DNA of 64,000 nt from Brachybacterium huguangmaarense (GTDB lineage Bacteria > Actinomycetota > Actinomycetes > Actinomycetales > Dermabacteraceae). Within the stretch, counting starts at the first letter, position 1. Every line of letters starts with the position of its first letter. The stretch lies in the NCBI RefSeq assembly GCF_025725725.1, contig NZ_CP107020.1, positions 682,001 to 746,000 of the forward strand, written 5' to 3'. A model generated the notes under the pieces. The model was given only the letters and a program-made list of their open reading frames with translations, had not been told where the DNA came from and did no database searches. Below, in pieces: positions 8,878-18,632 of this stretch. The position numbers were made by a program, and so were the translations under genes.

Positions 8878-9600
8878 GTGAAGCGCTTCTCCGGTCGCAC
8901 GACATCTCAGGTCGGTGCCATCACATCTCTCGCGCTCGTCTGCACGTTCGCGCTGACGAGCTGCTCGACCGAGACCCCGAGCACCCCGCCCACGTCGGGT
9001 GGTTCCTCGTCCTCGTCGACCGCACCCTCGGCATCTCCGTCCTCGTCCTCCTCCGATGCCGGGACCTCTTCCCCCTCGAGCGCTCCGACCACGTCGTCGG
9101 GACCGACCTCGGGGGCCGCGACGCCTTCTGCACCGCCGTCGCCCACCGGCAGCTGGGCCCCCGCGGCCAAGGATGCGCCGATGGGGCCCACCGCAGCGGC
9201 TCCCGTGCCCACCGAGTCCGCGGCCCTCGACAAGCCGGTGACATTCGGCACCGGTGCCACCGTGTCCCTCACCAAGATCGAGACGATCACCGTCGAGGCC
9301 AAGCTGCCGGGCGAGACCGCCGGCCCTGCAGTTCGCGTGACGGTCTCCGTCCAGAACAAGGGCGATGAGTCGCTCGACGTCAATTCCGCCGTCGTCACCC
9401 TGTCCGCCGACGACGGCGGCTATGGCGTGGGCACGACCGCCGGAGATCCGCATGCCCTGCAGGGCAGCGTCGAGCCGGGCTCCACCGCCACGGGGACCTA
9501 CGTCTTCATGCTGGACCCGGCCAAGGACCGCGAGGTCACCATCAGTGTCAATTATGCGGCGGGGGATCCCATCGCGGTCTTCACAGGGAGGACAGCGTGA
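8878..9600 (+). CDS. Secreted lipoprotein with Ser/Thr/Pro linker and DUF4352-like domain
   Basis: The 240-residue product begins with a short basic stretch, a hydrophobic segment and the lipobox LTSC (cleavage before about Cys29), so it should be a lipid-anchored surface protein. A low-complexity Ser/Thr/Pro/Ala linker runs to about residue 90. The last ~120 residues form a beta-rich domain (VRVTVSVQNKGDESLDV, GSTATGTYVFML) resembling DUF4352/telomeric-repeat-like extracellular domains. GTG at 8878 has GAGGAG five bases upstream. The stop overlaps the start of the large PKD protein (GTGA, 9597-9600), so they are probably made together and may act as anchor and partner at the cell surface. 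No enzymatic residues are evident. Confidence 0.75.
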   Translation: MKRFSGRTTSQVGAITSLALVCTFALTSCSTETPSTPPTSGGSSSSSTAPSASPSSSSSDAGTSSPSSAPTTSSGPTSGAATPSAPPSPTGSWAPAAKDAPMGPTAAAPVPTESAALDKPVTFGTGATVSLTKIETITVEAKLPGETAGPAVRVTVSVQNKGDESLDVNSAVVTLSADDGGYGVGTTAGDPHALQGSVEPGSTATGTYVFMLDPAKDREVTISVNYAAGDPIAVFTGRTA

Positions 9601-12600
9601 CCATGCACCCCGCATCTCGCGTCCATCAAGGATTCATCCGTCGTGGTCTCGCGGCACTCACGGCAACCGTGCTCGTGGCCGTCGGTGCTCTCATCACCGT
9701 TCCCGCGGCTCGTGCCGATGACACTCCGACGCCCTCCTCGCCGGCGCCCCTGCTGCAGCGAACCCCTGACCATGTCACCTCCGACGACCTGCCCACCGTG
9801 CAGATCAACGACGGCTATGTGTGGGCCCAGACGACCATCGGCACGACGGTGTACGCGGTCGGCAAGTTCGCCAACGTCCGGCCGGCCGGCGCAGCCGTCA
9901 ACACCAATCTGACGCCGCGCAGCAACGTCCTCGCGTACGACATCACGACCGGAAACCTCATCACCGCCTTCGCGCCCACCGTCAACGGCGTGGTCAAGTC
10001 CGTGACCGCCTCGCCCGATGGCAAGCGGATCTACATCGGGGGCTCGTTCGACACCGTCAACGGCCAGCCCCGCTGGAACTTCGCGGCGCTGGACGCCACG
10101 ACCGGGCAGCTCGTGCCCGGCTTCAACTCGTCCATCGGGGGCACCGGCGTCTACGCGATGACGGCGACGTCCTCGGGCGTCTACGTGGGCGGGCTCTTCA
10201 CCCAGGCCAACGGGACGACACGTCAGAACCTGGCCGCCTTCGACCCGAGCACCGGTGCCCTTCTCGCCTGGGCGCCGATCACGGACCGGCAGGTCGACGC
10301 GATGGTGATGGAGCCGCAGACCGGCAAGGTGGTCATCGGTGGCCGGTTCTACTCCACCAACGGCCAGGTTCAGCGCGGCCTGGCCAACCTCGACCCCGTG
10401 ACGGGTGCGATCAACACCGCATGGCAGGCTCCGAACGTCGTCCAGAACGGCTGGAACACCGGATCGGATGCCGGTTCGGCTGGCATCTTCGGCCTCGCCG
10501 CCGACGCGAGCGGTGTCTACGGCACCGGCTGGGTATATGCGAACGCTGCAGTGGGCAACCTCGAAGGCGTCTTCGCCGCCGACGCGGGAAGTGGAGACAT
10601 CCGATGGATCTCCGACTGCCACGGCGATCACTACGGCGTGTACTCGACCGGGTCGGTCGTGTACGCGACCGATCACACGCACCAGTGCGAGACCGTCAGC
10701 CTCTGGCCAGACTCGAATCCCCGCGCCTATCGCTACGCCGAGTCGTACACGACCTACGCGAACGGCACACTGACACGTTCCTCGAGCGCCGGAAGCACGT
10801 ACAAGGACTGGAGCGGCACCCCCTCGCCGTCGGCATACGACTGGTTCCCCGACTTCACGGTCGGCACGACGTCGGGCCTCGGTCAGGCCGGACTGAGCGT
10901 GACCGGCGCCGCGGGCTACATCTCGATCGGCGGCGAGTTCGGCACGGTGAACAATCTGTCCCAGCAGGGCCTGACACGATTCTCCACCGCTCCTCCGGGA
11001 GGCGCGAAGCAAGGGCCTCGAGTACAGACGTCGAGCTGGACACCGCAGGCGATCTCGGTGACCTCGGGGACGGCGCGCATCAGCATCCCGGCGAACTGGG
11101 ACCGCGACGATCTCAATCTCACCTACACGCTGCGCCGACAGGGCTCATCCACACCGGTCGCGACCCAGACGGTGGCCTCCACCTGGTGGAACCAGCCCAC
11201 CGTCACCCTCAACGACAGCGGCCTCACGCCCGGCTCCAGTCAGACGTACACGGTGACAGCCACCGACGCGGATGGGAACTCCAGAGCCAGCTCGCCTGTC
11301 ACGGTGACGATCGCGAGCAGTTCGACGTCGCCGTACGCGAGCACCGTTCTCCAGGACAACCCGTCCCTGTACTACCGCCTGGGCGGAACCGCCGTCGATT
11401 GGGCGGGGGCCAACAATCCTGTGTACGGCGCCAACGTCACGACGGTGACTCCCGGCGGTATCGCGGATCAGGGCTCGGCGGCATCCCGTTTCGATGGTAC
11501 GAACAAGGGCATCGTGTCCAGTTCGAAGACGGCCTCGACGGCGAGCAGTCTGTCCGAGGAGACGTGGTTCAAGACGACCACCACCGAGGGCGGCATGCTG
11601 ATCGGTTACGGCGATTCGCAGACCGGAAGCTCCAGCAACCACGACCGACACGTCTATATGACGAACGCCGGGAAGATCGTCTTCGGTGTCTATCCGGGTT
11701 CCGCGCAGACCATCACCAGTCCGCAGTCGTACAACGATGGGAACTGGCACCATGTCGTCAGCACCCTCGGCAGTGACGGCATGAAGCTGTACCTGGACGG
11801 CACGCTCGTCGCCTCGAACGCATCCGTCACGACCGCTCAGCCCTTCACCGGCTACTGGCGGATCGCCGGCGACAATGTGGGCGGCTGGCCCAACGCGCCG
11901 ACGTCGAACTATTTCTCCGGGTCGATGAACGATGTGGCGATCTACTCGTCCGCGCTGACTCCCCAGCAGGTCGCGCAGCACTACAGCATCGGCAAGGGGC
12001 TGACTCCGCCGACCGCGGCGTTCACCACGACCTCCGCGGACCTGAAGGCCTCGTTCGACGCCTCGGGCTCGACAGCGATGAACGGCCACTCGATCACCTC
12101 CTACGCATGGAACTTCGGCGACAGCTCCGCGGCGGGCACAGGGAAGACCGCGACGCACACCTACGCCTCGGCCGGCACCTATCCGGTGACCCTCACCGTC
12201 ACCGATGACTCGGGTATGACGAGCAGTGTCACCAACTCCGTCACGGTGCTGGCCCCGAATGATCCGCCCACGGCCTCCTTCACCAGCACGGCGAGCGGGC
12301 TGACGGCGTCCGTCGACGGCACCGCCTCGAGCGACCCGGATGGTTCCCTCGTCGGCTACTCGTGGGATTGGGGCGATGGAACGGCTGCGGGCACCGGCAT
12401 GACCATGGCGCACACCTACAACGAACCGGGGACCTACACCATCACCTTGACGGTGACCGACAACCGGGGAGGGACGGCGACCAAGACCCGCGATGTGACG
12501 GTGACCCATGCGGCTCCGACGGCCTCGTTCACCGCGGTGGCGGATGGCCTCGGGGTGTCCGCCGACGGCAGCGGCTCGACCGCGAGCGACGGAGCGACGC

Positions 12601-14558
12601 TGACCTATGCATGGGACTGGGGCGACGACTCGACCGACGGCTCGGGCAGGACTGCCACCCACACGTACGCCGCAGCCGGCACGTACTCGATCAAGCTCAC
12701 CGTCACCGACAGCATGGGTTCGACCGCGACCAAGACCCAACAGGTCACGGTCACAGCTGTCACCTATGCGGCCTCCGACGACTTCAGCCGAACCGTCCCG
12801 TCAGGATGGGGCGCCGCGGACATCGGCGGCACCTGGTCCGCACTGTACGGTCCCGCCGCGGACGGATCCGTCGACGGTTCCCGAGGAAACATCACCCTGT
12901 CTGGCGGCAAGACACGCAACATGGCACTGGCAGGGCTCTCGGTGCGAGACTCCGAGGCCTCGGTCCAGTTCTCACTGAGCTCTCCGCCATCGCAGGGCAG
13001 CTCATACGTCGGCATCGCCTCACGACAGTCGGCCAGCAGCAACTACACAGCGCGCGTCTGGATGAATGGCGACGGAAGCGTGTGGCTCCTGGCGCAGCAA
13101 TCCGGCACCGATCTCAAGGTGATGAAGATGCCGGGTCTGACCTGGACCAATGGCGAGGTCTTCCATCTGAAGACGAAGGTCTCCGGCACCAGTCCGACCA
13201 CGATCCAGGCCAAGGTCTGGAAGGACGGCTCGCCCGAGCCCACCGATTGGCAGTTGACGACGACGGATTCGACTGCGGCGCTGCAGGCCGCCGGATACAC
13301 CAGTGTCCAGTTCGCTCGGGCGGCATCTGCGACCACGTCCTCAACGGCGTCGTTCGACACGTTCCGCGTGGTCGACCTCTCGCCGCCGCCGGCCGCGACG
13401 GCCCCGACCGCGTCGTTCACCGCACAGACCACCGACCTCAAGACCACCGTCGACGCCTCCGCCTCCACCGCCCAGGACGGAGCCACCATCTCCACCTACA
13501 CCTGGGACTGGGGCGACAACTCCACCGCCGGAACCGGCAAGACCACCAACCACACCTACACCCAAGCCGGCACCTACACCGTCAAACTCACCGTCAAGGA
13601 CAGCAACGGCCTCACCGGCACCACCACCAAGACCATCACCGCCACCGACCCACCGGCCGCGACGGCCCCGACCGCGTCGTTCACCGCACAGACCACCGAC
13701 CTCAAGACCACCGTCGACGCCTCCGCCTCCACCGCCCAGGACGGAGCCACCATCTCCACCTACACCTGGGACTGGGGCGACAACTCCACCGCCGGAACCG
13801 GCAAGACCACCAACCACACCTACACCCAAGCCGGCACCTACACCGTCAAACTCACCGTCAAGGACAGCAACGGCCTCACCGGCACCACCACCAAGACCAT
13901 CACCGCCACCGACGGACCGCCGGATCTGAGCTCCTACCTCGCCGCCGATGGCTTCGGCCGTACGGTGGCGACCGGCTGGGGCGCCTCCGACAAGGGCGGA
14001 GCGTGGAGCACCCTGTACGGCGGTGCCAGCGCCGCGAGCGTGGCCAGCGGGTCCGGCAAGCTCGAGATCCCCACGGGCAAGGTGAGGTTCCAGGCACTCA
14101 ACGGGGTCTCGGTACAGGACGTCCTCCTGGAGGCGAACGTCTCGGCCGCCGACGCACCGGCGACCGGCCAGTCATATGTCGGTTTCTTCGCTCGCCAGAA
14201 CGCGAGCGGCGACAACTACCAGGTGCGTGTGTGGCTGCGGAGCGACGGCTCGGTGTGGCTTGTCACGCAGCACGGCAACGACGTGCTCAACACGTATGCG
14301 GTGCCGGGAGTCACCTGGGCGAGCGGCGACAGCTTCACCGTGAAGGCGCAGGTATCGGGTTCCGGGACCACGACGATCACGGCGAAGCTGTGGAAGGCCG
14401 GCAGCACTGAGCCGAGCGCCTGGCAGATCACGTCGACGGACACCACCGCCGCGCTCCAGACCCCCGGGACGATCGGTGTGTCCGCCAGCCGGTCCTCATC
14501 CGCGACGACAACGGGGACGTACAACTTCAGCCGCTTCCGCGCGACATCACTGGCCTGA
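9597..14558 (+). CDS. Giant secreted beta-propeller / LamG / PKD multidomain protein
   Basis: A 1653-residue exported protein. A signal peptide (basic N-region, hydrophobic core, PAARA) leads into a ~450-residue propeller-like region with repeated IYIGGSF, VYVGGLF and VVIGGRF strands. Then come a fibronectin-III-like stretch (~480-575), a LamG/concanavalin-like domain (~579-798, with DGNWHHVVSTL), three PKD domains (~804-1055, WDWGDG-type motifs), a beta domain beginning DDFSRTVPSGWG, two identical PKD repeats (1265 and 1353) and a second copy of the beta domain. No LPXTG or transmembrane anchor is seen at the C-terminus. GTG at 9597 is coupled to the lipoprotein stop and has AGGGAGG upstream. 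A role in matrix structure or carbohydrate binding is inferred from the domains and EPS context. Confidence 0.85.
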   Translation: MTMHPASRVHQGFIRRGLAALTATVLVAVGALITVPAARADDTPTPSSPAPLLQRTPDHVTSDDLPTVQINDGYVWAQTTIGTTVYAVGKFANVRPAGAAVNTNLTPRSNVLAYDITTGNLITAFAPTVNGVVKSVTASPDGKRIYIGGSFDTVNGQPRWNFAALDATTGQLVPGFNSSIGGTGVYAMTATSSGVYVGGLFTQANGTTRQNLAAFDPSTGALLAWAPITDRQVDAMVMEPQTGKVVIGGRFYSTNGQVQRGLANLDPVTGAINTAWQAPNVVQNGWNTGSDAGSAGIFGLAADASGVYGTGWVYANAAVGNLEGVFAADAGSGDIRWISDCHGDHYGVYSTGSVVYATDHTHQCETVSLWPDSNPRAYRYAESYTTYANGTLTRSSSAGSTYKDWSGTPSPSAYDWFPDFTVGTTSGLGQAGLSVTGAAGYISIGGEFGTVNNLSQQGLTRFSTAPPGGAKQGPRVQTSSWTPQAISVTSGTARISIPANWDRDDLNLTYTLRRQGSSTPVATQTVASTWWNQPTVTLNDSGLTPGSSQTYTVTATDADGNSRASSPVTVTIASSSTSPYASTVLQDNPSLYYRLGGTAVDWAGANNPVYGANVTTVTPGGIADQGSAASRFDGTNKGIVSSSKTASTASSLSEETWFKTTTTEGGMLIGYGDSQTGSSSNHDRHVYMTNAGKIVFGVYPGSAQTITSPQSYNDGNWHHVVSTLGSDGMKLYLDGTLVASNASVTTAQPFTGYWRIAGDNVGGWPNAPTSNYFSGSMNDVAIYSSALTPQQVAQHYSIGKGLTPPTAAFTTTSADLKASFDASGSTAMNGHSITSYAWNFGDSSAAGTGKTATHTYASAGTYPVTLTVTDDSGMTSSVTNSVTVLAPNDPPTASFTSTASGLTASVDGTASSDPDGSLVGYSWDWGDGTAAGTGMTMAHTYNEPGTYTITLTVTDNRGGTATKTRDVTVTHAAPTASFTAVADGLGVSADGSGSTASDGATLTYAWDWGDDSTDGSGRTATHTYAAAGTYSIKLTVTDSMGSTATKTQQVTVTAVTYAASDDFSRTVPSGWGAADIGGTWSALYGPAADGSVDGSRGNITLSGGKTRNMALAGLSVRDSEASVQFSLSSPPSQGSSYVGIASRQSASSNYTARVWMNGDGSVWLLAQQSGTDLKVMKMPGLTWTNGEVFHLKTKVSGTSPTTIQAKVWKDGSPEPTDWQLTTTDSTAALQAAGYTSVQFARAASATTSSTASFDTFRVVDLSPPPAATAPTASFTAQTTDLKTTVDASASTAQDGATISTYTWDWGDNSTAGTGKTTNHTYTQAGTYTVKLTVKDSNGLTGTTTKTITATDPPAATAPTASFTAQTTDLKTTVDASASTAQDGATISTYTWDWGDNSTAGTGKTTNHTYTQAGTYTVKLTVKDSNGLTGTTTKTITATDGPPDLSSYLAADGFGRTVATGWGASDKGGAWSTLYGGASAASVASGSGKLEIPTGKVRFQALNGVSVQDVLLEANVSAADAPATGQSYVGFFARQNASGDNYQVRVWLRSDGSVWLVTQHGNDVLNTYAVPGVTWASGDSFTVKAQVSGSGTTTITAKLWKAGSTEPSAWQITSTDTTAALQTPGTIGVSASRSSSATTTGTYNFSRFRATSLA
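13389..13913 (+). repeat. Two identical 261-nt tandem copies encoding PKD domains
   Basis: Copies 13389-13649 and 13653-13913 are identical by inspection, with a 264-base period (88 residues). Codons are strikingly uniform and C-ending compared with the rest of the gene, where PKD domains differ freely. This points to very recent duplication or ongoing sequence homogenisation. Confidence 0.95.
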
Positions 14559-14920
14559 TCCGCGAGGCCTGCCCCACCGTGCGCTTGGTGGCGCCCTGAA
14601 CACCACGGTGTCCGGACCGCGTCTCCTCGCTCCTGGCGTGGGCCAGACCCACGGCGCGCAGTTCGCCGTGAATTCCATGCTGGGCTGCATGTCCGGGGAA
14701 TGGATGCGGTAGGGGCGAAGCGGTCGAAGGCACCGGCGAATGAACGGCACGGCCTCAGGTTCTTCCCGACCCGACCGAGGAAGCAATCATGTTCGCCGGA
14801 CTCGGAGATCTTCTGGAACAGGTGCACGTCGGTCCTCGCCGCACATCCGTCTCGATCATGATTGACCGCACCCGCCCGAGGCGATAATGTTCAATGGGGC
14901 TGAGGGGAGCCTAAGGGGAT
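14559..14920 (+). promoter_or_regulatory. Intergenic region before the broken acyltransferase, with candidate promoter
   Basis: About 360 bases without a credible gene. Near its end TTGACC (14862-14867) and GATAAT (14883-14888) are separated by 15 bases, a slightly short but otherwise good sigma-70 pair, pointing at the ATG codons at 14921/14924. GAGGGGAG (14902-14909) and AAGGGG (14913-14918) are possible ribosome-binding sites. Confidence 0.45.
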
Positions 14921-14974
14921 ATGATGGGGAACGACAGGGTTTTTTCTGCGGTCTTCGAGCCCCGCCGCAATGGG

Positions 14975-16399
14975 GCTCTTCATGAACGAGGGTGTAGTCG
15001 GTTGAGCGCGTCGGTGGCCGGGTAGGGGTCGAGGTCTCCCGGATGATGGAAGTTCTTCACGCTCGCCATCCCGAAAGACCTCGACGTGCTCCACCCTACT
15101 TTCGCGACCCCTGACCTGACCACGTTCTGCCGCCTCGACGAGCTCGGCCTCGTCGCCGTCGGCCAGCTGATCGAGCCGGATCGGGCCACGATCGAATGCC
15201 GCGTCGTCGAGGACGACCCGTGGTGTCGGAAGTGCGGTGTCGAGGGCGTGCCGCGGGACACGGTCACGCGTCGACTGGCGCACGAGCCGTTCGGGCACCG
15301 GCCGACGACCCTGCTGGTGCGGGTGCGCCGGTACCGGTGCGGACACTGCCGGCGCACGTGGCGGCAGGACATGACGCGGGCAGCGGCGCCGCGTGCGAAG
15401 ATCTCCCGCGGCGGCCTGGAGTGGGCGCTGCGGGGCATCGTCATCGACCACCTCACCGTCACCCGCGTCGCCGCAGGTCTCGGGGTGTCCTGGAGTGCCG
15501 CGAACGCCGCCGTCCTCGCGGAAGGCAAGCGGCGCCTGATCGACGACCCCGCCCGGTTCGACGGGGTCACCACGATCGGTGTCGACGAGCACGTCTGGCG
15601 ACACACGAGGCTGGGCGACAAGTACGTCACCGTGATCATCGACCTCACGCCCGCGAGGAACAAGACCGGGCCGGCGAGGCTGCTGGACATGGTCGAGGGC
15701 CGCTCCAAGGCGGTGTTCAAGCAGTGGCTCGCCGCCCGCCCTGCGGACTGGGCGAAGCGGATCGAGGTGGTCGCGATGGACGGCTTCGCCGGGTTCAAGA
15801 CCGCTGCCGCCGAGGAACTCCCCGACGCCGTCCCCGTCATGGACCCGTTCCACGTGGTCCGCCTCGCCGGCGACGCGCTGGATGTCTGCCGGCGTCGGGT
15901 CCAGCAAGACACCACCGGTCACCGCGGGCTCAAGGGCGAGCCGCTCTACAAAGCCCGCCGCACCCTGCACACCGGGGCGAGCCTGCTCACCGACCGGCAG
16001 CGGGCACGCCTGGACGCAGTGTTCGCGAGCGAGGAGCACGTCGAGGTCGAGGCGACCTGGGGCATCTACCAGCGCATCGTCGCGGCCTACCGGGAGCCCG
16101 ACAAGAAGAAAGCGAAGGCGATGATGCAGGAGGTGATCGCTGCGATCAGCAGCGGCGTTCCCGCGGCGCTCGTCGAGGTCCGCAAGCTCGGCCGGACCAT
16201 GAAGCAGCGGGCGGGCGACATCCTCGCGTTCTTCGACCGCCCCGGCACCAGCAACGGCCCGACCGAGGCCATCAACGGGCGACTCGAACACCTCCGCGGC
16301 TCCGCCCTCGGCTTCCGCAACCTCACCCACTACATCGCTCGGTCGCTGCTCGAAGCCGGAGGGTTCAGACCCGCGCTACACCCTCGTTCGTGAAGAGCC
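14975..16399 (+). mobile_element. ISL3-family insertion sequence, 1425 bp
   Basis: Ends are 24-base terminal inverted repeats (14975-14998 and 16376-16399, beginning GGCTCTTC) that differ at one position. The element is flanked by an 8-base direct repeat CGCAATGG at 14967-14974 and 16400-16407, the target-duplication length typical of ISL3. One intact transposase is present. Intact target repeats and near-identical ends indicate recent insertion. The target is the EPS acyltransferase gene. Confidence 0.95.
15086..16393 (+). CDS. ISL3-family DDE transposase
   Basis: A 435-residue transposase that should cut and rejoin the ends of its element. The N-terminus has a zinc-finger-like pattern (CRVVEDDPWCRKCG, then CGHCRRTW), followed by an HTH-like region (VTRVAAGLGVSWSAANAA). 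The catalytic DDE core shows GVDEHVW, VVAMDGFAGF and GPTEAINGRLEHLRG, as in ISL3 transposases of the IS204/IS1001/IS1096 group. Length is normal for the family and the frame is intact. The stop codon lies inside the right terminal repeat. The ORF faces the same way as the interrupted acyltransferase. Confidence 0.96.
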   Translation: MLHPTFATPDLTTFCRLDELGLVAVGQLIEPDRATIECRVVEDDPWCRKCGVEGVPRDTVTRRLAHEPFGHRPTTLLVRVRRYRCGHCRRTWRQDMTRAAAPRAKISRGGLEWALRGIVIDHLTVTRVAAGLGVSWSAANAAVLAEGKRRLIDDPARFDGVTTIGVDEHVWRHTRLGDKYVTVIIDLTPARNKTGPARLLDMVEGRSKAVFKQWLAARPADWAKRIEVVAMDGFAGFKTAAAEELPDAVPVMDPFHVVRLAGDALDVCRRRVQQDTTGHRGLKGEPLYKARRTLHTGASLLTDRQRARLDAVFASEEHVEVEATWGIYQRIVAAYREPDKKKAKAMMQEVIAAISSGVPAALVEVRKLGRTMKQRAGDILAFFDRPGTSNGPTEAINGRLEHLRGSALGFRNLTHYIARSLLEAGGFRPALHPRS

Positions 16400-17633
16400 C
16401 GCAATGGACTGAACTTCGTCCGGCTCATGTTGGCCGTAGGCGTCATCCTGTTCCATTCGTTTCCGCTGACCGGACGCACGATCTCGTGGCCGCCGCTGCA
16501 CCAGTTCGCGAGCCAGATCCACGTCGATGGCTTCTTCGCCATCAGCGGCTACCTGATCGTCTCGTCCTGGATGAACCATCCTTCGTGGTTCGCGTACCTG
16601 CGGGCGCGCGTGCTGCGCATCTTCCCCGCGTTCTGGGTCTGCCTGATCCTGACGGCTCTGGTGGTCGTGCCGCTGACGACAGGCGTCTTCACGACCGCGA
16701 ACCTGCACTACATCGTCAGCAACGCCGGGCTCCTCATCAACCAGTTCGACATCGCCGGGACGCCCCGGGACGTTCCCTATCCGGAGGCCTGGAACGGGTC
16801 GCTGTGGACGCTGTTCTGGGAGTTCGGATGCTACCTCGCAGTGCTTGTGTTCGGACTCGTCGGACTGTTGAGGCGCCGCCGCACGATCCTCGCGCTGTTC
16901 CTGTTCTCCGTGGTCATCGCCGTGGCGGTGGACCTCCAGCTGGTGCACAACTTCTGGATCAACAACGGGGCACGTTTCGCCCCCATGTTCCTGGCCGGCG
17001 CCGTGATCTGGCGGTACCGCGACCGGCTGCCGGTCGGACGGGTGTGGATCGTCGGAGCCGTGGTGATCGTGCTCGCGAGTCAGTGGCTTCCGGACTACCG
17101 CATCGTCGGTGCGATTCCACTGGCCTACCTGATGCTCACGGCGGGCGCACTGCTGAAGGCGCCCCGCTTCCGCCTGCGCAACGACCTCTCGTACGGCGTC
17201 TACATCTACGCCTTCCTCGTCCAGCAAGTGCTGGCCGTGTGGGGCCTGTACACCCTCAATGTGGTCGTGTTCTTCCTGCTGAGCACGGCATGCACTCTGC
17301 CGCTGGCAGCAGCCTCCTGGTTCGCGATCGAGAAGCCGGCGCTGCGGCTGAAGCACTGGCGGTCGTCGGCGCGATCCGTCGTCGTGACGCCCGCCGCGGC
17401 CGAGCAGGTGTCCCCCTAGTGGGCGGTGCTGGGGAGCGGTTCCACAGGGAGATCCTCACCGATGCGGGCACAGCGGGTGAGATCGACGGGGATCTCAGCG
17501 TCGACTCGACGATCAGACCTGCGCATCGACACGCCACGAGCCACCGACGGCACCCGTGACACGCCTCCTCGGTCGAGTTGTCTGTGAAGTGCGGCTGCAT
17601 TCGGTCGAACGGGGGGCGCGATCCTCGACCGGG

Positions 17634-18632
17634 TCAGCTCTCTCCGAGACCGATGCGAGGAGAAGCAGCGACCCTGAACTCGTCGGGGAGGTGTCCGAAC
17701 CCGATGAACATGACGACCGCCTCGTCATCGCGCAGATCAGGCATCGCCTGACGGAGCAGGCGATCGCGCGACGGCACCTTGGACCAGTTGAGGGCCACGC
17801 TGCCGAGGCCCTGAGCATGGAGCCCCAGCATGAAGTTCATGGCGAAGAGGCCGCCATCGATCCACCCCTGATTGCGTTCGGCTGACCTCCAGTAGCTTCG
17901 CAGGGAGACGGTGACGAGCGCCAGCGCCGGGATGTTCTCGCCGAACCCCCTGGTCCCACCCTGGATCTCGAGAAGACGGTCGATGGTCTCCCGGTCCCGC
18001 CACGTGCGGATCGCGCCGAACTGGCGATTGCAGACCGCCGGAGCGCAACGAGCCGCCAGGACCGCGGTCTCGATCTCCTGGTCCGTCACCGGCTGCGGGT
18101 CGTATATGCGCACAGAATGTCGACTGCTGAAGAACTCGGGAGTCACGCTCGCTGCCGCGGACTCGACCTCCGATCGGGAGACGTCGCGGACACCGGCCAC
18201 GCCGATCGGGTTGCCCGAATAGTTCCTCACCAGATGCTCGATCCGGTCCCCGAAGGGGATGGATCCGACGTCGATGCGCTGTGCATTGAATTCGTGATAG
18301 GCGCTCAGCGCCCCGACGGCAGCGGCCGTGAGCTCGTCTTCCCCGTAGGACTCCAGGTACTGCGTCAGGAGCCTCGTCAGCGGCTCGATGACGCTCGCGC
18401 CGTGGCCCGGCTCCGGGGCTGGTAGCGAGAGACCCTTCTCGACACCGTGATACCTCTCGGTGATCTTGGCGGCGAGATTCCTGCGTGTACGAAAAGGGCC
18501 GAGGCTCGAAGAGAATCTCAGGTAACGATGGCAATCGTAATAGTACGACGCAACCACATGCGAGGACTCTCGCAGCTGGTCCAGCCTTCGCGCCAATTCG
18601 CGCTTGGTGTCGCGCAGCTTGTCCACACGCAT
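17634..18632 (-). CDS. Nitroreductase-like protein of the EPS locus
   Basis: A 332-residue protein. About 130 N-terminal residues (YHGVEKGLSLPAPEPGHG) are specific to polysaccharide-cluster nitroreductases. The C-terminal two-thirds has the FMN-binding nitroreductase pattern: SSRHSVRIYDPQPVTDQEI, ARCAPAVCNRQFGAIRTW, WIDGGLFAMNFMLGLHAQGLGS and FIGFGHLPDEF. It probably catalyses a flavin-dependent redox step, but the substrate is unknown. ATG at 18632 is chosen because AAGGAG precedes it by about five bases; the upstream in-frame stretch looks non-coding. It is the last gene of the minus-strand group with the flippase and pyruvyl transferase, which suggests a role in sugar modification. Confidence 0.75.
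   Translation of the reverse strand: MRVDKLRDTKRELARRLDQLRESSHVVASYYYDCHRYLRFSSSLGPFRTRRNLAAKITERYHGVEKGLSLPAPEPGHGASVIEPLTRLLTQYLESYGEDELTAAAVGALSAYHEFNAQRIDVGSIPFGDRIEHLVRNYSGNPIGVAGVRDVSRSEVESAAASVTPEFFSSRHSVRIYDPQPVTDQEIETAVLAARCAPAVCNRQFGAIRTWRDRETIDRLLEIQGGTRGFGENIPALALVTVSLRSYWRSAERNQGWIDGGLFAMNFMLGLHAQGLGSVALNWSKVPSRDRLLRQAMPDLRDDEAVVMFIGFGHLPDEFRVAASPRIGLGES

Larger units (their letters stand above)
14921..17419 (+). pseudogene. Acyltransferase-3 (OafA-like) gene, frameshifted and split by an ISL3 element
   Basis: Acyltransferase-3 proteins are integral membrane enzymes that acylate surface sugars. The 3' part (16427-17419, readable in frame from 16400) has RLMLAVGVILFHSFPLTG, HVDGFFAISGYLIVSSW, ARVLRIFPAFWV, WNGSLWTLFWEFGCYL and many hydrophobic segments. 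The missing N-terminus lies before the IS: removing the element and one of the two 8-base duplications joins ..FEPRRN to GLNFVRLML. In that frame there is no start codon. The ATG pair at 14921/14924 reads MGNDRV and then needs one T fewer in the T7 run at 14940-14946 to continue SAVFEPRRNG. So the gene carries a +1 homopolymer shift and an insertion. A restart at 16427 would lack part of the first segment. Confidence 0.8.

Noticed and set aside
14975-16399. ISL3 element as part of a composite transposon carrying EPS genes
   Set aside because: Only one copy is present and its own 8-base target duplication is intact, so it moved alone.
17420-17633. Small gene between the acyltransferase remnant and the nitroreductase-like gene
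   Set aside because: Frames here lack protein-like composition and ribosome sites; treated as a convergent intergenic spacer.
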